64,000 nt of DNA from Curvularia sp. ZM96. Its lineage: Eukaryota > Ascomycota > Dothideomycetes > Pleosporales > Pleosporaceae. Below the pieces are notes generated by a model. The model saw only the letters and a list, made by a program, of their open reading frames with translations, did not search any database and was not told the origin of the DNA. The stretch is taken from positions 2,046,001 to 2,110,000 of the forward strand of contig JAJGBQ010000002.1 in assembly GCA_022457065.1 (NCBI GenBank), written 5' to 3'. This document shows positions 34,190 through 44,338 of this stretch, piece by piece (positions within the stretch are counted from its first letter, which is position 1; each line of letters opens with the position of its first letter). The translations under genes were made by a program, and so were the position numbers.

Positions 34190-36180
34190 TTACGCTTTCA
34201 CGGTCCATACTTTGATGCTTGCATCCCCTCCTGCTGAGATGACCCTGGTCGCCTTTTCCCATGCTACACCATTGACGCCATCCTTGTGAGCATTGAGAGC
34301 CTTGATCCGCTTTCCGGGATCTTCAGTACTCCAGACCATGACGTTTGTGTCCAGACTGCCACTTGCAGCATACTTCTCACTGTCGTCCCAGGCTAAGCAT
34401 GTGATGCGTGCAGTGTGGGCACTCCATCTATCCGTGATGATATTCCAGTCCGAACCTGCATTGTAGGCATAAATCTTACCATTGGCCGCACCTACGGCAA
34501 GCTTCATGCCAGACTTGGAGAAGGCAAGCGCAGAAATGGGAGAAGTGGCGCGGCGCAACACTGTTTCTGTGTCTTTGAGCTCGGTACCGGACAGTGTATA
34601 AATGTGCACAAGCTTGTCATCTCCACCTACGGCTACAGTAGAGCCATGGGCGGAAATGCAAGTAGGCGTGTATTTGACAGCCAGTGAGCTTACTTGGGTG
34701 TCGTTGGAGTAGACGGCTATCGCATCAGACGAGGGAATCAGTACCGTCGAGGAGGTTGCAGCGACGCCCTTGGGCTGAAACTTGAGATCATTCGCTTCTC
34801 CAGTGAAGATCTTGTCCGGGACCGAAATGGACCGCAGTGTGTCATCCCAACCGACGCTGTAAAGTTCCTTTCCGCTGCTGCTGTCAGAAGTAGTGATGCC
34901 AGCGACATAACTGCTGTGGGCTGCGCCCTCGACCTTGTCGGCCAGCCCCGTTGTAGTATCCCATGCAAGCACACGGCCTTCGTAGCTTCCAGTGGCGAAT
35001 GTTGAACCGGCAATAGCCGCTGATGTAATGTTTTTCTGGTGGCCTCGAATCACACGTGTCGGCTTGGGGTTACCGTCGACGAGGTAGTTTAGGTTTCCGT
35101 CCAAGTCGACGCTTACAATCAGGCCATCGCTACGGCCCGTGGGCCAGACTACGCCAACCTGCTGGTCAGGCACACTCACGACGCCCTCTTCACCCATCCT
35201 CCACGTCTGAATTGCCTTGCCCGCTTCAGGGTCCCATATCCGAACCGTCTGGTCAGCGCTAGCGGTAACAAACTTGCTCGAGTCCTTGGACCAAGAAATG
35301 CCAAAGATGCTACCGGTGTGAACACCCTCACCAATCTGCGACTTTGCCTCGCCCGTTTTGCCATCGTAGAGCCAGATGCGCTTGTCGGCGCCGACACTGG
35401 CAAAGACAGAGCCATCGGGAGAGAAGGCAGTGCCAAAGACGAAGCGGTTGTGCTGTCCTCGCAGGCTGGTGTTGAACTTGAAGGGGGCGCCGTGGTAAAA
35501 GACGATGCTGGTATCGTCGGAGCCCGTGGCAGCGCGCAGCGGTCGCTGCTGGCGGATGGAGACGCAGTTGATCTGCGACGAGTGTCCTGAGATCTCACCG
35601 ACGCTGTTGCCGCTGTCGGCAGTGATGCAGTGGCCGAAGCGCTCCTTACCATCACCTACGGCAATGATGCGCTGCGAGTCGCCATCCCAAGCGAGGTCAT
35701 TGATTCGGCCGGCGATGATGGGGTATTCGCCTGTGTCGCCGTCAGTGCCACCAAGTATGCCAGCACAAGCACGCATCTCCCAGGCATTCACGCACCCTTT
35801 GTAGCACCCTCGCCGGCGCAATCCCAGACCCTGACCATGCCGGAGACATCTCCACTGGCAACGTAGAAGCCCGAAGGCGAGAAGCGCGCGACCGTCGTCT
35901 GTGTGGTGTGCTGCGTGTATTGCTTGCTGACGGCGGGATCGTCAATGGAGCGGAGGAAGATGGATTTGCCAGACTGTCGGCACTCAATTAGCTCGGGACA
36001 GATTGGCTAGATACGTCAGGACGTACCGCATAGGCTATACGCTCGCCCTTGGGGTCCGAGGAGAGGGGCGTGGCTTGTCCACGCGTGGTTGTAGGGGACG
36101 CTGCCCAGATGGCGTCTGTGGAGGCTTAGTGGCTGCATGATGTGAAGCTGCTCGAGATGTGTACCTGAAACTAGAGACAT
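34190..36180 (-). CDS. AIP1: Actin-interacting protein 1, WD40 repeat protein
   Basis: Exons read 36180-36165 (16 bp), 36115-36027, 35973-35796 and 35730-34190 (607 residues; introns 49, 53 and 65 bp). Aip1 works with cofilin to cap and disassemble actin filaments at cortical patches. The N terminus, MSLVSDAIWAASPTTTRGQATPLSSDPKGERIAYA once exons are joined, is characteristic of fungal Aip1 (shown here only as landmarks across residues 1-35). Repeats continue as FYVASGDVSGMVRVWDCAG, GEYPIIAGRINDLAWDGDS, VFASVGADKRIWLYDG and so on to SAGGDASIKVWTVKA. The length equals that of yeast and animal Aip1 (about 600), forming two seven-blade propellers. The first exon is a micro-exon with only five complete codons; it was chosen because it is the only nearby ATG joining in frame with good splice sites. 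Confidence 0.93.
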
Positions 36181-36602
36181 GGCGCACGTATGCAATGGGC
36201 GAGTGGTAGGGTGGGAGGAGGGGGTGAAGGTGAACTGGAGGGTGAAGAAGCTGAGGACGAGATACTTTCTGTCTGCCTGGTCGCGCTGGCAGCCGTGGCC
36301 TTTGCTTCGTCACCGCCTACGTGCCCACGTTTCAAGCGTACCTGCCCTGCCCTACACCAGCCGCACGCAGCGGGGCAGGTGGGGGTGGCTGTCTTGTCCC
36401 TCCCCTGCTGGGCCAGACTCTCCCTCTCCGCCATCTGCATCCTCATACTCTAGCATCACTAGCATTGTCGCAGTCCAACACACATCCACAATGCGCCCAA
36501 GACATCATCGCGCATGGCAGCTCGGGATGACAGGCCATGCTACCGACGATGCCGCGACTGACGTCGGCTAGACACCAGGTATTATCCCTACCATGTTGAA
36601 AC
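36181..36602. other. Divergent promoter between AIP1 and the Arg-rich gene
   Basis: About 420 bases of GC-rich sequence between head-to-head start codons. The overlapping frames on both strands (36035-36571) are low-complexity Pro/Ser/Arg strings and not credible genes. Confidence 0.5.
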
Positions 36603-37438
36603 ATGAGCCCGCGACGAGCCAGCGGTGAGCCCAGTAGTCTGGCCAGATACTCGATCGCCCAACGTCAGCGTCTGCAAGAAATGAGCCTGGAAGAGGCTGG
36701 TAAACTAATTACAGAGACCAGACGGAACAACCTTGGAAGCTACCTCGACACCTTGGCGCACGTCATCGTCCGGTTCAACAACGCTATTCCTCGTCCTCGG
36801 GCGCTCTCAGGCCACGACAGTATACATTTATAGTACAATCTCGCTTGCTTCGTCCCGTGGTTCTTGTACTCTTCTTGTGAATCCAACAATCGCTCCCACC
36901 AAGTGCACTCGCCTCAATTGCTGTCCTAGGACCTCATCGCGATAGCCCGGCAACTAGCTGGCCAACCTCGAAAGCAGCATCACAACAGAAGAGAGCATCA
37001 ACAAGAAGACGCAATCAACATGTGTATCATGAGGACTTACGAGACGCGAGGACGCTCTGTTGTCGAGCCACCTCCACGACGGGGAAACTTCACCTCGCAT
37101 CCACCAGCCGGTGTCATGCGCTTGCCACGTGAATGGCGTCGTACAGAGAGCATCAGCGATGACGGGCGCTATGTCGAGTACAGGTACTTTCAATTGCCAG
37201 TTCGCGCCTAGACATCTCATGGAAATCTAACGTCCCATCCAGGAGGTCAAGGTCACGTCCTCGGGTCATTGAGTACTATGACGAGCCAAGGCGCAGTACC
37301 ACCCGCCATAGGAGCGTCTCGAGGCGCCGTATCAGTGATGTGGACCGCCGGATGTCCAGGACTAGCTACGTTGACCCACGCGATAGCTATGTGGACGAGA
37401 GAGTTACTCGGAGAAGCGTCAGCCGCGTGAGGCATTAG
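36603..37438 (+). CDS. Unrecognised Arg/Ser-rich protein, gene model uncertain
   Basis: Two firm parts. A first exon from 36603 (MSPRRASGEPSSLARYS, then LEEAGKLITETRRNNLGSYL) runs to a stop near 36833. A second stretch runs to 37183 (DLIAIARQLAG, TYETRGRSVVEPPPRRGN, TESISDDGRYVEYR), with an intron 37184-37242, and ends in RSRSRPRVIEYYDEPRRSTTRHRS and so on to 37438. The first is probably joined to the second by an intron ending at cctag near 36945, but I could not find a donor that keeps frame with certainty. If not joined, a 119-residue protein could start at 37020 (exons 37020-37183 and 37243-37438). The C terminus is strongly basic with SR/RS pairs, as in RNA-binding or nuclear proteins. 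No family recognised. Confidence 0.5.
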
Positions 37439-38099
37439 TTATGGTTTTCCCTTTAATTACGTCACGAATCTACGCCAGGTAGGCTTTACGGACACGCTGC
37501 CCTGCTGCGATGCAGGAGCTGACATTCGTAGCACATACACGCCCGCTGCATGGGCATTCCCCTACGTACATATAAGCTGCACCTAGGAGTGCTATCATCA
37601 CGACTGTTACGCAAGATTATTTGATCATCATGAATTCCTATCCGTCTTGGCCTGTCTCGTCACATTTAGGCATCCATTTTATACGCGTATTTCGTATCAG
37701 GCACTTATTTCACACGCGTGTTTTTCCATGACGCGGCCCTCTCTGCCTTGCATCCTATCTCAAACGCGACTGAAGACGTACATTAACTCAAAATTTCACA
37801 CCCTAGGAAAATCCATTTCTCAATAATTATCCATTTCAAACCAGTGTCATACATTCCAGGAATCAACTGCTTACGCCCTACAATTCTTGGCAATTGCGGC
37901 TCCACATTCCACTCTCACGAATCCAAACGAAAACGAGTCATACTTCTGGTCTCACCGAGCTCAGTGACTCCATTAATCCACGAATCGGACCCGAGCCGCT
38001 TATTAATTATCTTTCTTCATATTACTATCGATACTCGGACGTATCGTGCTTTTATTTCATTCTGCTCCGTTCTTCGTTGATCAAAACTCGCTATAGGCA
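37439..38099. other. Spacer with two ACGCGT palindromes
   Basis: No gene was seen in about 660 bases. Perfect 10-base palindromes atacgcgtat (37681-37690) and acacgcgtgt (37712-37721) both contain the MluI cell-cycle box core ACGCGT, about 400 bases before the next start codon. Confidence 0.5.
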
Positions 38100-39029
38100 A
38101 TGGCATCGAATCCAATCGGCCGTTGTTGTGTCATCGGCGTCAAGCACAAAGGCACACCAAAGGGACTGGTTAAGCAAATCGGCAATGGTAACGTACGAGC
38201 CAACCCGCCATAACATGCCAATCTAATTCAAAATAGTTCCAACGTACTTTGCTTACCCTGAAAATGGCGACACGCAAAACGCTATCGTAATCATGACAGA
38301 TGTGTTTGGCATGAACTTCGTCAACATCCAGCTCATCGCTGATCAATTTGCTGTATGCCACATAGCCACCTGACCTTTAATTCATTGTGATTGACTAGAT
38401 TGACCCCGCAACCAGGCAAACGGATATCTCACAGTCATCCCAGATGTCTTCAATGGCGCTCAAGTCCCTTTTCCCGCTCCAACTACATTCAACTTGCAAG
38501 AGTACATAGACAATACCATGCCACGACCCGCCACTGTCGACCCCATCTACGCCCAAGTCATCAAGCACCTCCGAGGTGAGCTCGGCGTCAAACGGCTAGG
38601 CGGCGTAGGCTACTGTTTTGGTGGCAAGTACGTGTGCCGATGGTTAAAAGAAGGCGCGCTCGATGCTGGATTCACAGCCCATCCGAGTTTTGTGGACGCC
38701 GATGAAGTAAGGGCTATACGAGGTCCGCTGAGCATTGCTGCTGCAGGTACGAAGAACACGACAGAAAAGAACATGTCATAATGATATATTAACGTGACTT
38801 GACACCATGCACAGAAATAGATGACATCTTTACGCTGGAGAAGCGCCGCGAAACAGAGGATATCCTAAGGGAACTTGGCAACGTGCCGTACCAGATTTTC
38901 CTTTACTCGCATGTGGAGCATGGGTTTGCTACGAAGGGAGATTTAGCGAATGAGAAGGCGAGGTTTGCAAAGGAGCAGGCGTTTTCTCAGGCGGTGGTTT
39001 GGCTGGATGAGTATCTGAAGAGGGGTTAG
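38100..39029 (+). CDS. Dienelactone hydrolase family protein
   Basis: Exons read 38100-38187, 38237-38352, 38416-38746 and 38815-39029 (249 residues; introns 49, 63 and 68 bp). An alpha/beta hydrolase of about 250 residues, the usual size. Landmarks are AIVIMTDVFGMNFVNIQLIADQFA and ANGYLTVIPDVFNGAQVPF. The Cys nucleophile lies in GGVGYCFGGKYV (G-x-C-x-G-G form), the likely Asp in HPSFVDADE, and the His in SHVEHGFATKGD. Family members open lactone rings or cut esters with a Cys-His-Asp triad; the fungal cytosolic group has few defined substrates. It lies among housekeeping genes, away from the PKS block, so a role in that pathway is not assumed. Confidence 0.92.
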
Positions 39030-39150
39030 GACGTGTGAGGACGGCGGATTCATTCGAAATGTCAAGATGATTGAATCTATTCAACAAATATAGAGTACAC
39101 TTGCTCGTTATTCCCTAACTCATGAGGTCGTACAGCCATGTTACATCCAA

Positions 39151-40567
39151 TCACTTACCCGTATTCCCGTCATTCTTCACCTTCCCAGCCCACGGCGGCT
39201 CTCCATCCTCATCAAACTCCGCCCATTGAAAGAAACTACACCCCTCTTGCCCAGGTACATATCCCGCATGACACATCCACATGTACCGTCCTCTCGACTC
39301 CTTTTTCCTCATCGCACACCGCAGCACAGTCGGGACACCACACCGACATCTCGGTGTGAACCGTGGATGCAAACTATCCTTGTACCAGCGATACGTAACA
39401 TTGAGCCTTTTATTCCCTGCTAGCGGATGGGGATCGATAGCCTGGGCCGGCGCAATCGAATGTTTCCACTCCTCCTGCATCTCCGCATGCATAATCAGCA
39501 GCGAGTTATGGGGAAGATGAATGCTAATCTGGCCCTGGGCATCTGCCAGCGACCCATCATCTTTCCGGTAAGATGCATCATCCTCGGCCACAATCTTACG
39601 CACCCTGAACTCGCGGGCCACGCCTAGACTCAGACTCCCGATCACGGCGCGTGGACCCAGATATGTCAGTTGGTCGGCATGGTAGCCAACGCTTTGTTGC
39701 GGGCCGTCGTAGCAGTTTACAAATGCTGTGTTGGCTTTCCATGGGTGAGGGGATTGGTATTTGAGCTTTTGGCTGTTGGGATAGAAGTCACGGATTCGAC
39801 GGGAGATTTCGCGGTTTACGACTTCTTCGACTTGTGGTAAGGCTTTGAGCATTTCGGGGAGACTTTGACGTACATCCTGGATGAAAAGGGATCGTCAATG
39901 ACTTTCATATGACATTTGTCTAGTTAAGGCGGAGACTCACCTCGATGTGGCGGCCGTCGTAGACATACTCTGTCTTCTGCTTCTCTGCCTCCTCGAGACT
40001 ATTGACGTAGAATGCATACGTGTGGGGGCTCAGTACCACTCTGTCAAATAGCTTGAACTCGAATCTGCGATACGAAGATGCATCGTCTAATAGCTTCAAT
40101 AGCAATGCATCAGCTTGCTTGGCGGGCAGGAAGTTGTGAATAATGGAACATGGCGTCTGTGTTTCGATATCCTCTGGGCTGTAGAGAAACAATGTTTTGC
40201 CTTTCTTAACCATTGCCTTCTTCGCGGGTCCCCCTTTTGGCGGTGCAATCCGGTACGAGGTCAAGGATGACTGGTATCCGACGGTAGTCGGCCCAGAGCG
40301 CTTTCTTGGAGGTGAATCGGGACTTTGTGCCAGGCATGCTGAAGCTTGTTCGACTGACCCATCAGCCGCAAGTAGGGCTTCTAGTAGAACCGTCTCGTCA
40401 ACATTAGCATGCAATGATGCCAGTAATGCGAGCTTGAGGTCTGTAGATTCTTCCTCTTTGTCATGCTTGTTCTCTTCCGCTTTTCCGGTTTCTATACGTG
40501 CAGTCGTGTTGGATGCCTCCAACGCCTGCTCACCCCGCTTTCTCTTGCGCGTCACAAACGCGTCCAT
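39151..40567 (-). CDS. AlkB-type 2-oxoglutarate/Fe(II) dioxygenase with CUE-like N terminus and GRF zinc finger
   Basis: Exons read 40567-39941 and 39876-39151 (450 residues; intron 64 bp). A basic nuclear-type start (MDAFVTRKRKRGEQ) leads to a CUE/UBA-like helix bundle (about residues 44-80, LALLASLHANVDETVLLEALLAADGSVEQASACL). The AlkB fold follows, with NCYDGPQQSVGYHADQLTYLG giving the H-x-D iron ligands, a later His in EEWKHSIAPA, and RLNVTYRWY with the Arg residues that grip 2-oxoglutarate. The C terminus has a GRF-type zinc finger (CRCGVPTVLRCAMRKKESRG, then MCHAG and CSFFQW). AlkB enzymes strip methyl groups from DNA or RNA. The ubiquitin-binding and GRF modules suggest recruitment to damaged chromatin (inference). 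It is head to head with PEX7 over 332 bases. Confidence 0.9.
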
Positions 40568-40899
40568 GTCGTTTTGTCAAAGCGCTATATCTTGTACTCA
40601 TGGCGCGAAGAAGAACGTGTCGACTGCATAGAGCATTTGTCATCGCGAGAGACAAACTAGACTAGAACACAACGCGCTGTCACGGGAACAGAGTCAGGCA
40701 GCATCGGAATTCAGCCCCGCCATAGCTACACTTGCGCCTCGGCCATTCCAACCCCCATCGTCATCCGCGAACCATGCAGCGGCACACCCCCAGCTTCACT
40801 TTCCCACGCACAATGATGCGCCATATCCTGCACATTCTCTACGCGCCATAGTCTCTCCAGTTTATCTCCCCCTCACTTCCCCTGCTAAAACCGCCCACA
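40568..40899. promoter_or_regulatory. Shared divergent promoter of the AlkB-type gene and PEX7
   Basis: Start codons lie 332 bases apart on opposite strands, with no open frame of merit between them. No specific site was recognised. Confidence 0.5.
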
Positions 40900-42044
40900 A
40901 TGCTCGAGTTCCGGACCCAAGGGTTCAACGGGTACTCGGTCAAGTACAGTCCATTCTTCGATTCGCGCATCGCTGTCGCAACATCCGCAAACTTTGGGCT
41001 GGTAGGAAACGGAAGACTGTACATTCTCGGGCTGACGGCCAATGGAATCGTTGCTGAGAAATGGTATGCCTCTCTTTCCATCTATCCTTCTTCATCAACG
41101 ATACACACATGGGGTTGACTTTCACGTGTTAACCACCCTGAAGGTTCGACACCCAAGACTCTCTCTTCGACAGCACCTGGTCAGAGGCGCACGAAAACCA
41201 GCTCCTGACTGCCGGTGGTGACGGATCCGTCAAGCTATTCGACATCAACGTCCCCACGTACCCCATCGCCTCATGGCAGGAGCACGCGCGCGAAGTCTTC
41301 GCAGTGCACTGGAACCTCGTCGCCAAAGACACGTTTCTCTCCTCTTCATGGGACGGCACAATCAAGATCTGGAATCCTAATGCTAACGCGAGCATCACAA
41401 CGCTACCCACCCATTCATGCACCTACTCGGCGGCGTTTAGTCCCCATAGCCCCAGCGTCTTGAGCAGCGTCAGCTCAGACAGCCATCTGCGCGTGTTTGA
41501 TTTAAGGACTCCCGCGAGCGCAAGTAACCATTTGACCATGAGCGTACCTATTCACCAGCCGCCAAAGCCGCGGATGGGCGCCGCTGCACCCGTTGGCCTC
41601 GCGCCCGCAGAAGCCCTTACTCACGACTGGAACAAATACCGCGATACCGTCATTGCGACCGCAGGTGTCGACCGCGTCATCCGCACATTTGACATCAGAA
41701 TGCCCCAGCAGGGACCGATCGCCGTGCTACCAGGCCACGAGTATGCCGTCAGAAGACTAAGCTGGAGCCCCCATCTTTCCGATATACTGCTCAGTGCCAG
41801 TTACGACATGACGTGTCGTGTATGGACCGACGGCAGCGCCATGGGCGTCGGCGCCGTCAAGCAGGAGAATATGCTTGAAGATCCCATGTTTTACGGAGGA
41901 GGACGGGAGATGGGCAGGATGGCTAGGCATACTGAGTTCGTTACGGGTGTTGATTGGTGTCTGTTTGGCGCAGAGGGCTGGTGTGCAAGCACGGGTTGGG
42001 ATGAGAGGGTGCTAGTATGGGATTGTCGAGCCACCATGCAATAG
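40900..42044 (+). CDS. PEX7: Peroxin 7, WD40 receptor for PTS2 peroxisomal import
   Basis: Exons read 40900-41063 and 41144-42044 (354 residues; intron 80 bp). Pex7 is a single beta-propeller that binds PTS2 signals in the cytosol and carries cargo to the peroxisome with a co-receptor. The start MLEFRTQGFNGYSVKYSPFFDSRIAVA is characteristic, followed by NQLLTAGGDGSVKLFDI, EVFAVHWN with SSSWDGTIKIWNP, HEYAVRRLSWSPH with LLSASYDMTCRVW, and HTEFVTGVDWCLF with ASTGWDERVLVWDC. Length fits the family (about 320-380). A Pro-rich insert (QPPKPRMGAAAPVGLAP) between blades is a common filamentous-fungal feature. Confidence 0.95.
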
Positions 42045-42418
42045 ATTTGTCACGTTCCTGTTTGTTTCTCTCTGTTCTTTGCCCCGACGGAAAAGGACCT
42101 CTTCAGGGTATTCACCAACCTTTGCAAAAGCAAACGATGACTTTGCCGTGTAATTTTCTGGGAACACAAACGACATTCAATGCTAAACGGAATACATATT
42201 CAATCCAGTAACTGCTGCGAGACGTACGGGACGCACCCCGACATGTACCCCTTAAAATAACAATGAAATCGGGATAAAGAGCAAGCAAACAAAAAGGGTA
42301 TCATCGTCCCATATACATAACACCCCCAAACACCAAAATGCAAATCCCTTTCCCCTACCTCCAATACGCCATACCATGCGAATGCCAAATGCAAGTCTTC
42401 ACTTCTTCGCCAAACAAC
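42045..42418. other. Convergent 3' region of PEX7 and HFI1
   Basis: About 370 bases between two stop codons that face each other. Nothing beyond presumed 3' untranslated sequence was seen. Confidence 0.5.
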
Positions 42419-43827
42419 TCAAAGATCACCAAGATTGAGAATATCATCCAGAGTCTCGTCCATCTCCTGCATATCTTGCACGCTGCCTCCTTGCCAGTGC
42501 ATGCCCACTTCGTCGTCGACCTGCATGGCGTCTCCAAAGTCAATAGTCCATGTTTCGCTGGTAAAGGATTGCTTGATATCGTGGACGCCATTCGTGAGCG
42601 CGCCATTGGCAAGTGGTTCAGACGGGGTGTCGTAAATGTCTTCGATGCCTTCAGTATCTAGGAATCGCGAGTTCAGAATCGATCCGGCGATAAGTGGTGT
42701 TTGCCCGAGGTAGCCATCTCCTAGTTGTAACGCCAGACGCAGGTCCTCTGTGCATAATGGCTTTCTCTTGCGCCGCTCTTCCGCCTCGACAGGAAGTTCG
42801 CCAGCAGTGCCTCGCATGAGTTCGCCTTTTTCCGCCAACCGCTCCTCTCTTGCTTGTTTCTTCTTGAACTCGCCTGTTCGCACGTAGCCCGGCCCATTGC
42901 TGCAGACCTTTCCTAGCAGGTTTGCCAACGCTTCTTTGATGTATGTCTCGGTAGCAAGATTAAGGTAATCCGGACAGTCGGGTGTATGCCCTTGTGGAAG
43001 GCCATTTTCATAGCATATGGGAAGGAGACGGTAGGATATTGTCATGGCCGTGGGGAATTCGTGCGTCTCGACGTAGAGAGCTGAGGTGTAGCGCTTGCGG
43101 ATTTCAAGTTCCCAATCTGTGGTAGCGTTAGTATGCGCGAGCAATACCTTCGTACAGTGACGATAACGAAATAGGAATACGTACTCGTCTTCGCGAATCC
43201 ACCGCCTTGGTTGCTACTTGGCCCAATATCCAGCTGCTTTGCCCGTCTCGCATCAACGTACTCCTGCACCGGTCCCGTTGTGCCTACACTCAAACCCCCC
43301 TCCAAACCTGTACTTAGCGGGCTCTCCCCCGCTGGTATGCCTTTGAGCCTCTTCCTCTCCCTGCGACTCAGCTGCATAACCTCGTGTTTCAGCCGTTTCT
43401 CGCTCTCATCCCCTGTCCCCTTGACCGTCCCACTTGTAGGCTTATCGCTGCTGCTGACCCAGCTTGCGATGCCAGCTTCCGGCGGATCGCGCCATATGTT
43501 TGTATAGATAGCTGTGAAAAGGGCATTGTGCGCGTGTTCGAGGGCGGGCGTCGTGAGGATCTTGGACAGTTTCTGGGAGAGCTCTTCTTGATTGAGGTTA
43601 CCGAGCAGAAAGAAGGAGAGAGTTTTCTTATACACTGTCCAGTCGGCATCGCTGATGGCGCCCTTTACAGCTGCATATAGGGGCTCGACGTCTATGCGCG
43701 GGCTTCGCGGTATGCTGGGTTTCTTGATGAGGTCGGTCTGGAGGGATGTGAGGTTGGGTAAAGTGCCCGAAGAGAGGGTTGGCGTCGTTGAGACATTCAT
43801 CTCATTTGGCCTTATTGTGCCTGCCAT
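42419..43827 (-). CDS. HFI1: SAGA complex subunit Hfi1/Ada1
   Basis: Exons read 43827-43185 and 43116-42419 (446 residues; intron 68 bp with a textbook actaacg branch). Hfi1/Ada1 is a structural subunit of the SAGA co-activator with a histone-fold region that helps hold the complex together. Landmarks are SPRIDVEPLYAAVKGAISDADW and FLLGNLNQEELSQKLSKIL in the N-terminal module; LSRRERKRLKGI; then LPICYENGLPQGHTPDCPDYLNLATETYIKEALANLL, typical of the fungal SAGA-Tad1 family. The C terminus is acidic (MDETLDDILNLGDL), which looks like an activation-type tail. Length is close to that of other filamentous-fungal members. Confidence 0.9.
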
Positions 43828-44338
43828 GATGGCGGTGTAGATGCGCCGTAGCGGCGCTCAATGCGTGGTGATGTGCGCGTTGCAAGCAAGTCGCGCAGCA
43901 GGCAGGTGCGCGTGCCGACAGTGGAAACGAACGACGAGGGCGGGACAACGACCAAGAGACCAGCGCAATGATACAAATGAACAGCCCGAGTCGCCGTAGC
44001 AGTGGATATTATTCCTCGATGACGAGAGATGCAGCGGGTCTTGTGCGGGGCGTGGGTTGATGGAACGGCATGTAGACGTAGGGAGCGTGAGGTCAGAGCT
44101 CGGGGGTCTTGCGGAGTTGACGCTGAACAGCCTAACCAGGTCGTGTACAAACATCTGGAACACCAACATCACATCGCTCCCTTCGAACCACCATTTAGAT
44201 ATCAGTACATAGGCAACTAATGTGCGATCTCATCAGACATGATAACTATGAATTATGATAAACATATCAGTCCCTATACTTAGGCTTATTGCCGCCTAGA
44301 TAGGGGTGTTCTCTTCTCTAACCATGCATATCGTGCTT
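43828..44338. other. HFI1 promoter and GCN1 3' region
   Basis: About 510 bases. Overlapping minus frames at 43812-44172 have no family features and include the HFI1 leader; rejected as genes. Confidence 0.5.

Noticed and set aside
36179..36571. Overlapping 130- and 87-codon plus frames upstream of the Arg-rich gene
   Set aside because: Low-complexity Ser/Pro/Arg strings in a GC-rich divergent promoter, with no splice or family support.
43858..44172. Minus frames of 104-112 codons upstream of HFI1
   Set aside because: Two overlapping frames, one running into the HFI1 start; they look like leader and spacer sequence.
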